Origin: Tupaia tana
Taxonomy: Eukaryota; Chordata; Mammalia; Scandentia; Tupaiidae
Length of the DNA: 64,000 bases
Reading direction: 5' to 3'
Assembly (NCBI GenBank): GCA_026018925.1
Contig: JAKSZU010000008.1
Coordinates: 5,136,415-5,200,414 of the forward strand
Part shown: positions 1 to 11,087 of the stretch, piece after piece
How the letters are laid out: the number at the start of each line of letters is the position of its first letter
Position numbering within the stretch: position 1 is the stretch's first letter
Made by a program: the position numbers and the translations under genes
Notes under the pieces: generated by a model
Databases searched by the model: none
What the model was told of the DNA's origin: nothing
Seen by the model: the letters and a program-made list of their open reading frames with translations, nothing else

Positions 1-116
1 AATAATTTTTCATTAAATAATGCCATAAGTAAAGATGAAAATATATGAGGCATTCAGTTTATCTATTTTAAATTATTTTATTTAACTGTATTTTACTTAC
101 TAAATATTTATTTTAA

Positions 117-246
117 TTTGACTAGAGAGGGACAGAATGAGAGAGAGACAGGGAAGGTGAGAATGCAAGCCACCAGGTCTGGGACTCAAACCGCAGTCGG
201 CCATGTGGGAGTCCAGCACCCTTAATCACAATGTCAGTTGCCGGCC
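117..246 (-). mobile_element. tRNA-derived SINE, short internally deleted form
   Basis: Only the purine-rich tail block and the tRNA-like head remain: the head is read on the minus strand from GGGGCCGGCAACTGACATTG and includes a degraded B box. The GC-rich middle is missing, as in the copies at 19621 and 23625, so this may be a distinct short subfamily. Confidence 0.75.
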
Positions 247-533
247 CCAAGGCATTCATTTTAAAATTGAAATCAGAGATCCTTCTTTGAGTAATCTTTT
301 TTTATGTGTAATATTTTAGAATTTTTCATGAAAATAGGATGAAGAGCTTTTCTTAAGACTCCTTTAACCAAAATATGAATGATGGATAGCCAGATACATG
401 ACAAATAAATAATTAGATTGTATGTTTCCCTTTCAAAGATAAAAGTACAACTAAAAAGTTTTAAATTTTATCTTTTTCAAACAAGTAAGTTTGAATACAT
501 ATCAATTTTCAGGTGCAAGGTATCAATATTATT

Positions 534-788
534 TTTCTTTTTGAGAGGTTTTTGCTATAGGGCACGTGCACTCACCAGACAGACAGAGACATAGAGACAG
601 AAAGCGAGAAATCACCCCCCGGGAGATAGTCACGCCACAATCCCTTCACCTCCATTCTCCTCTTGGGATCTTGAGCATGCACGCACACGCGCCCAGTGTG
701 AGTTTTAAGCCACCGGGTCCGGGACGCGAACCGCGATCGACTACGTAGGAGTCCAGTGACATAGCCATGACGCTAACTGCTGGTTCCC
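534..788 (-). mobile_element. tRNA-derived SINE, young full-length copy
   Basis: A complete minus-strand copy with a T tract on the left and the tRNA-like head on the right. It is flanked by near-identical duplications, GCAAGGTATCAATATT at 515-530 and GCAAAGTATCAATACT at 789-804. Confidence 0.9.
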
Positions 789-865
789 GCAAAGTATCAA
801 TACTGAACTTCTATTTTACATAAACAGAAAAGATATATATTTTTTCCTGTGATAAGTTTTATCAG

Positions 866-1047
866 CATGTGTGTGTGTGTGTGTGTATATCTATATATAT
901 ATAGATATACACACACACATATATATATATATACATATGTATCTTTTTGCACATGTGTATATATAGATGTGGTAAGTTGTATCAGTATATATATAATATA
1001 TATACATATATACATATGTATATGTATATATGTATATATGTATATAT
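866..1047. repeat. TG/TA microsatellite with a perfect palindrome
   Basis: Alternating TG, TA and CA runs. Bases 876-919 form a perfect 44-bp inverted repeat centred at 897/898, a stretch able to extrude as a cruciform. Short TA arrays continue to 1047. Confidence 0.9.
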
Positions 1048-1050
1048 ATA

Positions 1051-1127
1051 GTAGTTGGGAAAGGTCCTGACGTATTTTTCTATGTTTTTCCATGCAAAAC
1101 TGTGTCATGACTTCCCCAACAACCCTG
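1051..1127. mobile_element. Small palindromic mariner-like element, copy 1
   Basis: A near-palindrome: GTTGGGAAAGGTCCTGACG on the left and the reverse complement of GTCATGACTTCCCCAACAAC on the right, around a core TTTTTCTATG. It shares core and size with 37079-37157 and 62821-62890. Confidence 0.5.
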
Positions 1128-1149
1128 TATCAATATAGATAATATATAT

Positions 1150-1206
1150 CATAATAATATATATGATATAATACAGTATTTAATATATATACACACGTAT
1201 CATATA

Positions 1207-1246
<40 letters not shown>
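1150..1246. repeat. TA-rich microsatellite
   Basis: Runs of TA, most regular at 1203-1245. The right end coincides with the insertion point of the next SINE and its TA-rich target duplication. Confidence 0.85.
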
Positions 1247-1250
1247 ATTT

Positions 1251-1518
1251 TTTTTTTTTCTTTTTTTGGAGAGGTTTTTGCTATAGGGCGGGTGCGCTCG
1301 CCAGACAGACAGAGAGAGACAGAGAGATAGAAAGCAGGAAATCACCCCCCAGGGGGGATGGCCACGCCGCAATCCCTTCTCCTCCATTCTCCTCTCGGGA
1401 TCTCGGGCACGCACGCACACGCGCCCGGCGTGAGTTTAAGCCGCCGGGTCTGGGACTCGAACCGCGGTCGACTACGTGGGAGTCCAGCGACATAGCCATT
1501 ACACTAACTGCTGGTCCC
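1251..1518 (-). mobile_element. tRNA-derived SINE, young full-length copy
   Basis: A well-preserved, CpG-rich minus-strand copy. The B box appears as GGTTCGAGTCC in the reverse complement. An ATATATATAATT duplication flanks it, the left copy being the end of the TA array. Confidence 0.92.
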
Positions 1519-3308
1519 AATATATATAATTATTTTCACGTGAATGTGTAGATCTCTTTAGATGGAATCATTTTGGTTAATAATTACAGCCACTCCCCAC
1601 TTAGTGGCCCACTTGTTAATGACCACTTGGGCTCGCCACTTCTCCAATGTGAGGAACGCCCTTTCTCAGTCTTTGTCATATTCTGGGAATCGATTAGTAT
1701 TCACTACATGAAATGTTTGCAATCATGTAAGACTACACACGTCATTTATAAATATGGACTGGAATGTGCACCCATAGCAGTATTAAAAATAGATAAAATG
1801 ATTATGCTGGATCTATATTACTGTGTTTTACATACCTAATGTATGCTGTTTGCATGGATAGAATTGCATTATCTCGTGTGGTGTCTCATGATATCTACTG
1901 ATAAACCCATAGGCCACGGTACCACCACACAACACAAGATAGTTGCCTTTTTTTTAGGTTAATTTTACATTTTACATAAAGTCCCCGTCATGATGTATAC
2001 AATATGCATTTTTTTTCATCAGAGAACTTTACGATTCATTGTCTGTTAAATGTTTCTCCCTTTAAGCTCCCTGCTTACCGTAATCACACAATCAGAACTC
2101 AGTCACTGAGTGAGGAGTGTTTGTATGTGTAAAAGAGCAATGATCTCCCTTACAAGATATATCAGTAGAACAGCAACAGCAACAAAACTGCCTCATAAAA
2201 TTGGGAGACTTTATGTCTTCACTTTCTTTATTTTATATTGAAATGCAGATCTGAACGTTAATTCATTCCTGGTGTTTAAAACAAGTCAGCAAATTAAGTT
2301 ACAGAAGGGCTAAAAGTACAGCATGTGAAGTTATATTAAAATGCAGCTTTTAGGATCTCTTATATCAGGCACCTCCTCTCTCACTTTGTGTGTGCATAAG
2401 GAACCATCCGATCTTACTCTGTGGTTCACAGGCCCTGTTACGCCATTACGTGATGACGATGCCCAGCTAGACATGGCTGTAATGGTGCACGTCTTCCCTA
2501 AAATGAACGGTAAGGTTTCTGTGTGAGATATCCATGAACTTGTGGTACCTTACTACTGACCTATATTTTATTTGACAAAGAATTCATATATTCATGACTT
2601 AGTCATGGGATATTTGTGATAATTATCATCCAGTGAGCACACGTTACCTTCACAATGAAACAACCAATGGAAACAAACACACACACTTACCAGGACCTGC
2701 AGTTTACCTGCCTCCATGGCCCACAACAGAAGGGTTCGCAAAATTAACAAATCAGCATAAAGGTTTGTTTTTCTTACACACTACTATTTTGCTTACATGA
2801 GTTCCAAAGACTATTTGCCAGATAAGGGCTCTATTCTCAGCTTCCCAGTTCCAGAGGGAAGCTGTCTATACTCAGTCCACCTTCCGTCCTGCAGCTCCGT
2901 GTGCGCGGTGGTCTTCGTGTAGGGGACATAGGAATGACATTGACGTGACCTGCAGGTTTTTCCCTGTCTTCTCCCACAGTCACACAGCCTACCCGGAAAC
3001 CTTTGCTCTTCCCTAATAGAAGAACGAGGAAAGCCAGGCATGTGGCTGTCTCGTATGCACCTATCTGTGAAAAAAGAGGATGTCTGGTCTAGGTGACCCT
3101 TTTGTTCCAGAACAGAAAAATACCCCCCGGAAGAATCATTCGGTCATCTCAAGCAGTTTTCCAGCATGTGATGTATTAAAATGTTAACAAATACCCTTAG
3201 ATTGCCAATGATTTAAGGCTACTTAGAAAAACAGAATCATTAAGAAATATTGTCATGTTTTGTTGCATAGGGGAAAAATGCTATATATGTATATATATAT
3301 GAGTACAC
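1519..3308. other. No recognisable gene or repeat
   Basis: AT-rich sequence downstream of the last visible PXDNL exon. Short open frames here lack splice sites or family resemblance. A plus-strand pyrimidine tract ending CCCACAG near 2982 looks like an acceptor but is not followed by a convincing exon. Confidence 0.5.
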
Positions 3309-3462
3309 AGAGGCTAGCAGGTGACATGGTGGTTAAGGGTGCTGGATTCCCACATGGCCGACTGCAGTTCAAGTCCTGGAACTGGTGGCTTGCTTTCTCA
3401 CTATCCCCACCCCTCTGGTCAAATCAAAATAAATAAATAAAGTTAAATAAATTAATTCTTTT
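3309..3462 (+). mobile_element. tRNA-derived SINE, short AAATAAAT-tailed form
   Basis: A tRNA-like head (GCTAGCAGGTGACATGGTGG) runs straight into a short pyrimidine stretch and an AAATAAATAAATAA tail. It is the same short form as 20635-20800 and 30639-30790. Confidence 0.8.
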
Positions 3463-3589
3463 AAAAAAAGAAGATGAGGAACTGATTGAAAAAAATAAAA
3501 AAAGGATGCACACATACAAAGGCAGGCATACAGGAAAACACACATACCCCCTAAAACTGAATGTATCTGTTGCATATGGACTGAGAAGT

Positions 3590-3632
3590 GAAGGGTTAGG
3601 TTAGGGTTAGGGTTAGGGTTAGGGTTAAGGTT
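3590..3632 (+). repeat. Interstitial telomeric repeat
   Basis: About six TTAGGG units (one TTAGG and one TTAAGG variant) in direct tandem, running into TTTGGG. It lies 128 bp downstream of the short SINE at 3309. Confidence 0.92.
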
Positions 3633-4000
3633 TGGGCTATTTACTCAAGATATATTTGAAATTTTTAGCATATGCAATATAATTTTTAAAAATGAAAACA
3701 ATATTAAAAGCTTAGACAAATGTTATGTGGTAAGATATACAAAGGAAAAAGTAATCCATATGATTAAATTATAATCATGTTCACAAAAGTGACTGAATTT
3801 TCAAGCTGTCCTGTAGGTTGACATGGAGTTTTTAAGTCTTCATGTAGTTCTCCAGTTGTACATTAAATGATCGTTTTATTCTGTTATCTTGATATTTGAG
3901 TATTTTGGTTGCTTGTTTGTTTTTGTCATAGGGAGCATGTGCTCACTGGAGAGAGACAGAGAGGCAGTGAGAGAGAAAGTGAGAAATCCCTCCCCGGGGG

Positions 4001-4270
4001 AACCAGCAGTTAGCGTAATGGCTATGTCGCTGGACTCCCACGTAGTCAACCGTGGTTCGCATTCCGGACCCGGTGGCTTAAAACTCATGCCGGGAGCGTG
4101 TGCGTGCGTGCCCAAGATCCCGAGAGGAGAATGAAGGAGAAGGGATTGCGGCATGACCATCCCCCCGGGGGGTGATTTCTCACTTTCTGTCTCTATGTTT
4201 CTCTCTGTCTGTCTGGTGAGCGCATGCGCCCTATAGCAAAAATCTCTTCAAAAAAGAAAAAAAAAAGAAA
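4001..4270 (+). mobile_element. Young SINE nested in the 3903-4722 SINE
   Basis: Plus-strand insertion flanked by the 18-bp duplication GAAATCCCTCCCCGGGGG at 3983-4000 and 4271-4288. The A box reads TAGCGTAATGG, the young-subfamily form. Confidence 0.92.
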
Positions 4271-4336
4271 GAAATCCCTCCCCGGGGGCCTGGCCACACT
4301 GCGATCCTTTCTCCTCCATTCTCCTCCTGGGATTTT

Positions 4337-4601
4337 TTTTTTTTTTTTTTTTGAGAGGTTTATTTTTGCTATAGGGTGCGTGCGCTCGCCAGACAGAGAC
4401 AGAGAGAGATAGAAAGCGAGAAATCACCCCCCAGGGGGGATGGTCACGCCACAATCCCTTCTCCTCCATTCTCCTCTCGGGATCTTGGGCACGCACACAT
4501 ATGCGCCTGGAGTGAGTTTTAAGCCACTGGGTCCGGGACGCGAACTGCGATTGACTACATGGGAGTCCAGCGACATAGCCATTACGCTAACTGCTGGTCC
4601 C
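4337..4601 (-). mobile_element. Second young SINE nested in the same host SINE
   Basis: Minus-strand insertion with a T18-type tail. The duplication CCTCCTGGGATTTT flanks it, at about 4323-4336 and 4602-4615. Confidence 0.9.
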
Positions 4602-4814
4602 CCTCCTGGGATTTTAGGCACATGCACCCAGCATGATTTTCAACCTGCCAGGTCTGGGACTGAAACCATGGCCTGCCAAGTGAGAGTCCAGCACCTTAAC
4701 TACCACACCACCTGCTGGCCTCATGCTATTTGATTATTTTTAATTAGCCAAACATATTCACAAGGTGACATCCAACTTTACATGTAGTGAGTATATATAA
4801 AGAAATATAGTAAG

Positions 4815-5052
4815 GTCCCAGGTGGCACAGTGGTTAAGGCACTGGACTCCCACACGGCCAATCACTGTTTGAGTCCTGCACCCAGTGACTTAAAATTCAT
4901 GCTGGGCACGTGTGCGTGTATGCCCCAAATCAAGAGAGGAGAATGGAGGAGAAGGGATTGTGGCGTGGCCATCTCCCCTGGGGGGTGATTTCTCATGTTC
5001 CCTCTCTCCAGCCAGTTCATATGTCTTATGGCAAAATCTTTTTTTTTTTTTT
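4815..5052 (+). mobile_element. tRNA-derived SINE, intermediate age
   Basis: Full-length plus-strand copy. Its B box has decayed (CTGTTTGAGTCC), and the tail is T-rich after CAAAATC, probably from a later mutation of the A tail region. Confidence 0.82.
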
Positions 5053-5681
5053 AAGGAAAAGAAATATGAATAATCAGTGTGTCTTCCTTGAACTTCAGTA
5101 AGATGAAAAAATAACGAATATGATAACAAACCTAAATTTGCAAAGGTCGCCTGTCGCTGTCACTTGTAGTAAGTTTGCCATGACTATTTCTGAGGGTCCT
5201 ATTCTATTTCTTTAACTATTAGCTTCATTTCACATCGTTGGGTTTTAAAAGGACACTGATGTCAAGCTTCTGGGGTTTGTTAGATTTTATGTTTCAAAAC
5301 CTAATATAACTACAAATTAGTTTGGATTTAGAAAAGCCATAAAACATAAAAAAATTTTCAGACATACTAAGTTTTGTCCATCAAGACATTTTTAGAAGAA
5401 ATTATTTGGGATACTGAAAGAGAATAACTCATTTAAAAAACAATTAGCTATATTATCAAACTGCAGAAACTTTTTCCTTACTAAAGCCATGAGAATGTTC
5501 TGATTAAAACTGATTAGTACTGCATTGACCAAAGTGACTCTAAATATAGGGAAACTGTGCCTGTTCGTCAAAGTCCACTTCGTACTTGGAAAATAGCACT
5601 ACCCCCTGAGAGCCTGTGACAGCAGGACATTTCAAGAACCTTCTTCTCAAAAGTTTTATCATAAAGCAAATTTTTTAAAAA

Positions 5682-5895
5682 TATTCAGAGAGAGACAAAG
5701 ACAAAGGCAAGAAATCACCCCCAGGGGGATGCCCCCACTGCAATCCTGTCTCCTCTATTCTTCTCTCAGGATTTTGGGCATGCGCATATGCATACATGCC
5801 CTGCCTGAGTTTCAAACCACTGGGTTCAGGATTTGAACCTCAGTCAGCTACATGGGAGTCCAAGGCCTTAAGCACTATGCCACCAGTTTGCCCCC
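5682..5895 (-). mobile_element. tRNA-derived SINE, diverged
   Basis: Minus-strand copy lacking most of the tail. Most CpGs have decayed to TG or CA, suggesting an older insertion. Confidence 0.78.
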
Positions 5896-7706
5896 AGCAT
5901 AACATATTTTTAAAGAAAATCTGCTAAGAGCTGAAGCCAGTCCTCAAATATGAGTGCACATTTTAATATCGTATTTTAAAGGTATTTATCTAGTCTTAAG
6001 TGAAAATCACCTATTGACCTAATACTCAGTTCTGAGTATGAGTAGGCCTATTCATCTCTGGGTTGCATTTCAACACTTGAAACAGAAAATTAGTAGACCC
6101 CTTAGTAAAATCATTTATCGAAATCAAGACACCTCCAGTTTTGCTGATAGTAACCTCAGATTGCTCGTGGATTGCAGACATGACCGTGTTTCCACTTGGA
6201 CCCCTCACTGAAGGTAATGATGACAAGTGGGGAAAGGAAGGTAATGTGCCTGCTGCTTGGACTGGCTTCTCCTCACAGAGTTGGCATTTTGCAGACACGC
6301 AGGAAACTGACGAACTCCCTACGTAAAGACACTCTTGTGCTGACTCTTCCCTAATGTCCCAGAAGGTAAGAAGTGAAGGTGAAGGTAAGTATCTTCCCAG
6401 CAAAATCTGAACACTGATTCTTGATCTCGTGAGAACAGCACCATAACATCGTCCCAAAGTAATCCCAGCCTTTCCAGATGTTTTCTCTAAATGCAAAACT
6501 CGTTCTCTCAAAATTCCTACAGATGGTGAAATCTCTCTGAAATTAGAAAGTGTACACACTACTCATGTTTTTAAGAATATTACGCTATTCTTTTTATTTC
6601 CACACGTGGTATATAAAACTGATGGCTTACGATACAAAATATGTTTAAGATCAAATAATCCCTATGCACTTGACTTGCATTATTATCCCAAGGTATGTTA
6701 AAAGTTGAGAAGACAAGATGGGTTTGGTACGTCTAAAGTGTAAATGAACTAACTGTTCTTAAGACAGTGGCTCCCATATCAAGGACGCGGCTACAGGGTA
6801 AAAGTGCTGAAGTCCAAGCAAGGGTCACTTCCTGAGAAACTCCCGTCAGGGCGAACGAGCAGAGAACAGTCGGGGTTTCTCTGGAGGGTCAGCTGGCATT
6901 TCTCAGTCTCTGCAAACACGACAGCAGGTTCCTTTCACCAGTTCAGGACTTGGACACAGCGCTGGGAGGCAGATCTCGACCACACAGGTGACCTGGTCAC
7001 TCTGAAAGGCAACACCCACACATTACGGCATGTCTCCTACAGTGAGATGTGAGATTACTGCAAGGAAGGCAACACGTTCCCTCCAGAACACACCCTCCTA
7101 GCTTGACTATCTCAACACAGTAGAAACGGAGCATGGCCCCAACTGCTTTGTGTCTACGGATTCTCTTCCTTTTTTCTTCCAACACATCTGCAGAATGAAC
7201 AGCAAGGCTGGAAGTGTCGCCCTGTAAAGTGTGGCCCACGGAACTGCGTGACAGGGCACGTGTGAGGCAGTTCACACATTTCTGTAGCTGGGGAGTCAGC
7301 TCTGCTCAAACACAAACTAAATGACAGATGGTGAGCATTTTGGTTTCTAGATACCGTAATAGCACTTTTCAAGATGTTTTTATAGGGCTGTGTAGTTGAC
7401 TCGGTGCTTTCCGGCAGTGTTTCTGAAGCCAGTGAGACAAGCTAACCTGTCGGGGTGCCCCAGTTTACATGTGTGACTTTCAGGGAGCTTCCACGAGTTC
7501 CTTGGTCTGTGAGTGAGTGTGTACGATGTCCACATTGTATCCGGCAAGTGATCATTACATGGTAACTATATTTACATCAATCTTGCACCAGTGTCTTGAT
7601 CTTGAAAATATGCCTAGAACCTAGTTTTTTTTCAGGTATTTTGCAACTGGCTGGCTAGGACAAGTGAAACGAGAGGAAGATGATGAAAGGTTTCGGCGGC
7701 ACATAC
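5896..7706. other. PXDNL intron or 3' flank, no recognisable repeat
   Basis: This sequence follows the donor of the exon at 7707-7819. It contains a 177-codon minus-strand open frame (6026-6559) with no family resemblance and no good splice sites. I looked for the missing VWC exon (a CPVC-type motif on the minus strand) and did not find it. Confidence 0.5.
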
Positions 7707-7819
7707 CTCCAGACACAGCTGATGCAGTCTTCCTTCATCCAGCGCTCCTCGTCCTTCCTGCGAACCCCTTTATCATCTGTGCATCCCACCTGCCTCAGGC
7801 GTGCCTCCAGCTTGTTTAT
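7707..7819 (-). CDS. PXDNL: PXDNL exon: coiled coil and start of VWC domain, with an altered cysteine
   Basis: This 113-bp exon reads INKLEARLRQVGCTDDKGVR and then RKDEERWMKEDCISCVW plus two bases, AG. INKLEARLRQ is the coiled-coil segment typical of PXDNL. From the cysteine at codon 13 it becomes the von Willebrand factor C domain, with later cysteines at codons 32 and 35. The family pattern there is C-x-x-C-x-C, but the third cysteine, codon 37, is TGG (Trp). The donor AG/GTATGT is strong, so the reading rests on the exon end TGTGTCTGGAG. Either a TGY codon mutated to TGG, or one base was lost from an ancestral TGYGAG, which would also change the exon phase. The acceptor is CTCCTCTTCCAG. 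The remaining VWC exon, which should hold the CPVC-type end of the domain, was not found between 1 and 7700 and may lie outside the window. Confidence 0.88.
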
Positions 7820-8107
7820 CTGGAAGAGGAGAAGGAAAGAAAAGCAGGAATTAAAAGAGACAGCAGCAAAGCCAATAAATACCGTGGTTTGATGAAATGC
7901 TCTATTCTGAACGCACACACCTAGAAGGCAAAAGAAACTTCAAAGCCTGTATCATTTTTCTTAACATTTTATCTCCAAACTTGAATTACCCAGTGTGTAA
8001 GCTAGCAAACAGTTCCTTATGTGTGGAAAAACACTGAATACAGACTGGGCATAAGTGTGTGTCTTTACCAGTGCGGTGTGTTTCTTGCAAAGAGAGAACT
8101 TGCAAGA

Positions 8108-8385
8108 GGGACCAGCAGCTGGCGTAATGGGTATGTCACTGGACTCCCATGTAGTTGACCACGGTTCGAGTCCCAGACCCAGTGACTTAAATTCATGCCA
8201 GGCCTGTTGTGTGCATGTGTGACCAAGATCCTGAGAGGAGAATGGAGAAGGGATTGCGGCTTGGCCATCCCCCCTGGGGGGTGATTTCTCACTTTCTGTC
8301 TCTCTGTCTCTCTCTGTCTTTCTGGCGAGTGCACATGCCCTATAGCAAAAGCCTCTATAGCAACAACAACAACAAAAAAAGCAAG
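8108..8385 (+). mobile_element. tRNA-derived SINE with CAA-repeat tail
   Basis: Full-length plus-strand copy. The tail is unusual: CTATAGCAACAACAACAAC, a CAA microsatellite in place of a plain A tail. Confidence 0.88.
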
Positions 8386-8459
8386 AAACACAATATAAGA
8401 AAAAAATCCACTCAGCCAATCAATCTACATCTTTTGACTTGCATTCAACGGTATTTTTG

Positions 8460-9130
8460 ATATGTACGGATTTACTGCCATTCTGTTGGTTGGTTCATGA
8501 GTGGGTGTTTTAGTATTTCTTCTTCTCTTCTGTTATTGTTCACATTTGCTACGTGTCAATTTTCCACAGTCAAAGGGCCTGATCCTTTCTCTCTTTCCTG
8601 TGTCTGATCATTCTACAGGTCAGTTTTATAGCTTCACCTGCTTCCCATGGCATTATTGATTTTCTTTCACTTTCAAATGTGGTATTCCTCTGTGCATTTC
8701 TTGAAGAGCTGGTCTGGTACTGGGGACTTCTTTTACTTTTTGTTTGTCTGGGAAATATTTCACTTCTTCAAATCTAAAGGAAAGTTTTTCTGAGTATAGT
8801 ATTCTTGGTTGAAACTGTTTCTCTTTCATAATTTGTAAAAAGTCATATCACTCTATCTTGGCCTGTGAGAATTTTGCTGAGTTGTCCTTTAAAGGAAAGT
8901 TGGCCTTCATCTCTAGACCTTTTTAGAATTTTCTCTATATCTTGACCTTTTACGTTGTGATTATAACGTACTCCGGTGAAGATTTATGTTGATTCTGTTT
9001 GATGCCCTTTGAATTTTCTAGATGTAGATGTCTGTATTTCTCTTATATTTGAGTTTCCAGCTCACGTTTCATGATATCGGTTATCTGTGTTCTCCCCCGT
9101 CTCTTTGACTTTTTTGGATAGCCATTATAC
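8460..9130 (-). mobile_element. L1 fragment, ORF1 region, minus strand
   Basis: The plus strand reads as antisense L1: the stretch around TTGAAGAGCTGGTCTGGTAC and TATTCTTGGTTGAAACTG matches in order the ORF1 segment also seen at 17600-17830. No long frame is intact. The SINE at 9190 interrupts the element and it resumes at 9423. Confidence 0.7.
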
Positions 9131-9189
9131 AGCTATTTCATCATCAAACAGTGTCCCAGATTTCTCAAATGTTTTCTTTTTACCTCTAA

Positions 9190-9422
9190 GATTTGCCAGA
9201 GGGTGTGTGTGCTCACTGGACCGAAAAAGAGGGAAAGTGATCGGACCAACCCAGGGAGGACGGTCATGCTGCAACCCCTTCTCCTCATTTCTCCCTCCAT
9301 TCAGGATTGTGGACTCACACCCAGGTATACTCCGTGCCCTTCTCAAGTCACTGGGCCTTGGACTCAAACCATGCACTCAGCCATGTGAGAGCCAGCTATC
9401 TTAACCACCAGCCCAGGCTGGT
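9190..9422 (-). mobile_element. Diverged tRNA-derived SINE inside L1
   Basis: Poorly conserved minus-strand copy; the head can still be read backwards from CCAGCCTGGGCTGGTGG. It splits the L1 ORF1 fragment. Confidence 0.65.
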
Positions 9423-9889
9423 CTGTGTTCTCTTCACTTTTAATGGCAAGTTTATCTTTCTCACAGCTGTTTCAGAGTCTGTGTTCAAGGTCAGAGATTC
9501 TTTCTTCTAGATGGTCTAATCTGTTGTTGATTCTCTCTACCCAATCAAAAAAAAAAAAAAAAATCCTGTGTTGTACTCATTCTCTCCAGGATGTTTTTAA
9601 GATGTCTGCCTCCCTATTGATTCTCTCTTCCATGTCATGCTTTATTTTCCCATTCCCTGAAATAATTTGTGTTCTCTTGTATCTAATTCAGTTTTATTAT
9701 AATCGAGATTCTCAGACCCCTTTCTGACAGTGTGATTTCTTGCATTTTGTCCACCTTTAGTGTGGAGTTAGTATGTTCCTTTGAATAGAGGTGTTTTCTT
9801 ATGTTTCTGTGGGCCTGAACTGAGTTCTTGGCATCTTGGAGTACTTACTTCTTCCTGATATATGAATTAGGTCTTATGGTGGCAGGATT
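9423..9889 (-). mobile_element. L1 fragment, ORF1 coiled-coil region, minus strand
   Basis: Continuation of 8460-9130 on the far side of a SINE. The antisense text (repeated TTGATTCTCTC and GATGTTTTTAAGATGTCTG) fits the ORF1 coiled-coil part of L1. An A18 run sits at 9547-9563. Confidence 0.6.
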
Positions 9890-10152
9890 ATTTATTTATT
9901 TATTTTATTTTATTTTATTTCCCCCCAGCAGGTACATGCAGTCTCTGGAAGGACTGAGAGAGCGAAGGTGGGAAAGCGCCCTCCAAGGGATATGGCCATG
10001 CCATACTCCCTGCACCGCGGTCCCTCCTGCTATCTTGGGGTGTGCACACACACGCACTCAGCACATTTTTCAGCCCCCAAGGCCAGGACTCCAACCACAT
10101 AATCAGTCATGTGAGATCCAGCCGCATTAACCACTGAGTCACATCCGACCCT
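9890..10152 (-). mobile_element. Old tRNA-related SINE
   Basis: Minus-strand copy with a TATTTATTTATTTTATTTTA tail. Its middle differs from the young family (CAGCAGGTACATGCAG), so it probably belongs to an older related SINE, as do 19782, 22353, 31010, 47806 and 49285. Confidence 0.6.
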
Positions 10153-10639
10153 GGTGACAGCATTTCATTTTATCTTTATATTTGGGCCTTTTTTATTAAA
10201 GTCTTCGTGTATTTCAGAGACACCAGCGGTGGCACTGGAGGCCTCCGGGCGTGTTCTGAGTTCCATGTACGGTCAGCGCTGTGCCCTGGTGTCCCACCTG
10301 TGTAGGGCTAGGTTCCTTTAAATCAATGGCAACTTCCGCCCTGTGCAGTGGTCACCTGTGTTCTCAGGCCTGTGTATGAAGTAGGACCCTCCTTTACGGG
10401 AGATAACCAATTAAAGATATCAGCTCAAAATAAGGAATGACCTCTGCCTTGAGTAGGTTGCACGAAGGAAAGACGTAATTGTCGGTTAAGTTGTTCAGAG
10501 GGGAGCTCGATGTTTAGTTAGTCATTTATGTGCAGTTTCTGGAGCTGGAGAAAGCTGTCGGCCGAGTGCCTGATTCTCTCCACAGCCATGGCAGCCCTGC
10601 AGTAGTTCAGTGTGGGTCAGCGGGCGTGGGCTGTCTTCA

Positions 10640-10800
10640 GTGCAGCGGAGGGTGGAGCTCGTCCTCCTCATGGCCGCTACGGGGTGGGTACTATGAACCC
10701 CTGCTGTGCAGCTGGGGCGGGGCTAGCATGCACCTGTGACCCTAGATGGGAGGCTAAGGCAGGAAAACTGGAATATAGCAAGACCCTGTCATATAAAAAG
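10640..10800 (+). mobile_element. Possible 7SL RNA-derived monomer
   Basis: CTAGCATGCACCTGTGACCC, GGGAGGCTAAGGCAGGA and AGCAAGACCCTGTC, in that order and followed by an A-rich end, resemble 7SL RNA or a fossil Alu-like monomer. It is diverged and could be a 7SL pseudogene. Confidence 0.45.
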
Positions 10801-11087
10801 AAAGTTTGTCTCCAAGTGTGTTACACAGTCTGCGAATCTGAAGACCCATGCTGCAGAAAGATGCTAGGGTCTGTGGGCACACAGCCTCCATCCCTCAGTT
10901 TAAAACAGTTTAAAAAAAAGAGAGAGAAAGAAAAAGAAAAAGAAAAGGAAAATTGGTCTGTGTTCAGAAATAAGATGAGCCAAAAATAAACCGAGGAACT
11001 GCAATTTTAGCTCCAACATGTAGCAAGCTGGAAGTCATCACTCCTGTCCTTACAATACAAACTGTGCAGACTGAAAATCGCTGAGCT

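Larger units (their letters stand above)
3903..4722 (-). mobile_element. Old tRNA-derived SINE broken by two younger SINEs
   Basis: The host copy survives in three pieces, 3903-4000, 4271-4336 and 4602-4722, which join to one full-length minus-strand SINE. Each gap is an exact younger SINE with its own target duplication, so the relative ages are clear. Confidence 0.9.

Noticed and set aside
2811-3041. Possible last PXDNL exon (a minus-strand QVTSMSFLCP stretch with spacing like the VWC domain)
   Set aside because: Only five residues agree, most expected cysteines are missing, and there is no pyrimidine tract or good acceptor in front of it.
6026-6559. 177-codon minus-strand frame
   Set aside because: No family resemblance, no promoter or splice context; length is within chance for this composition.
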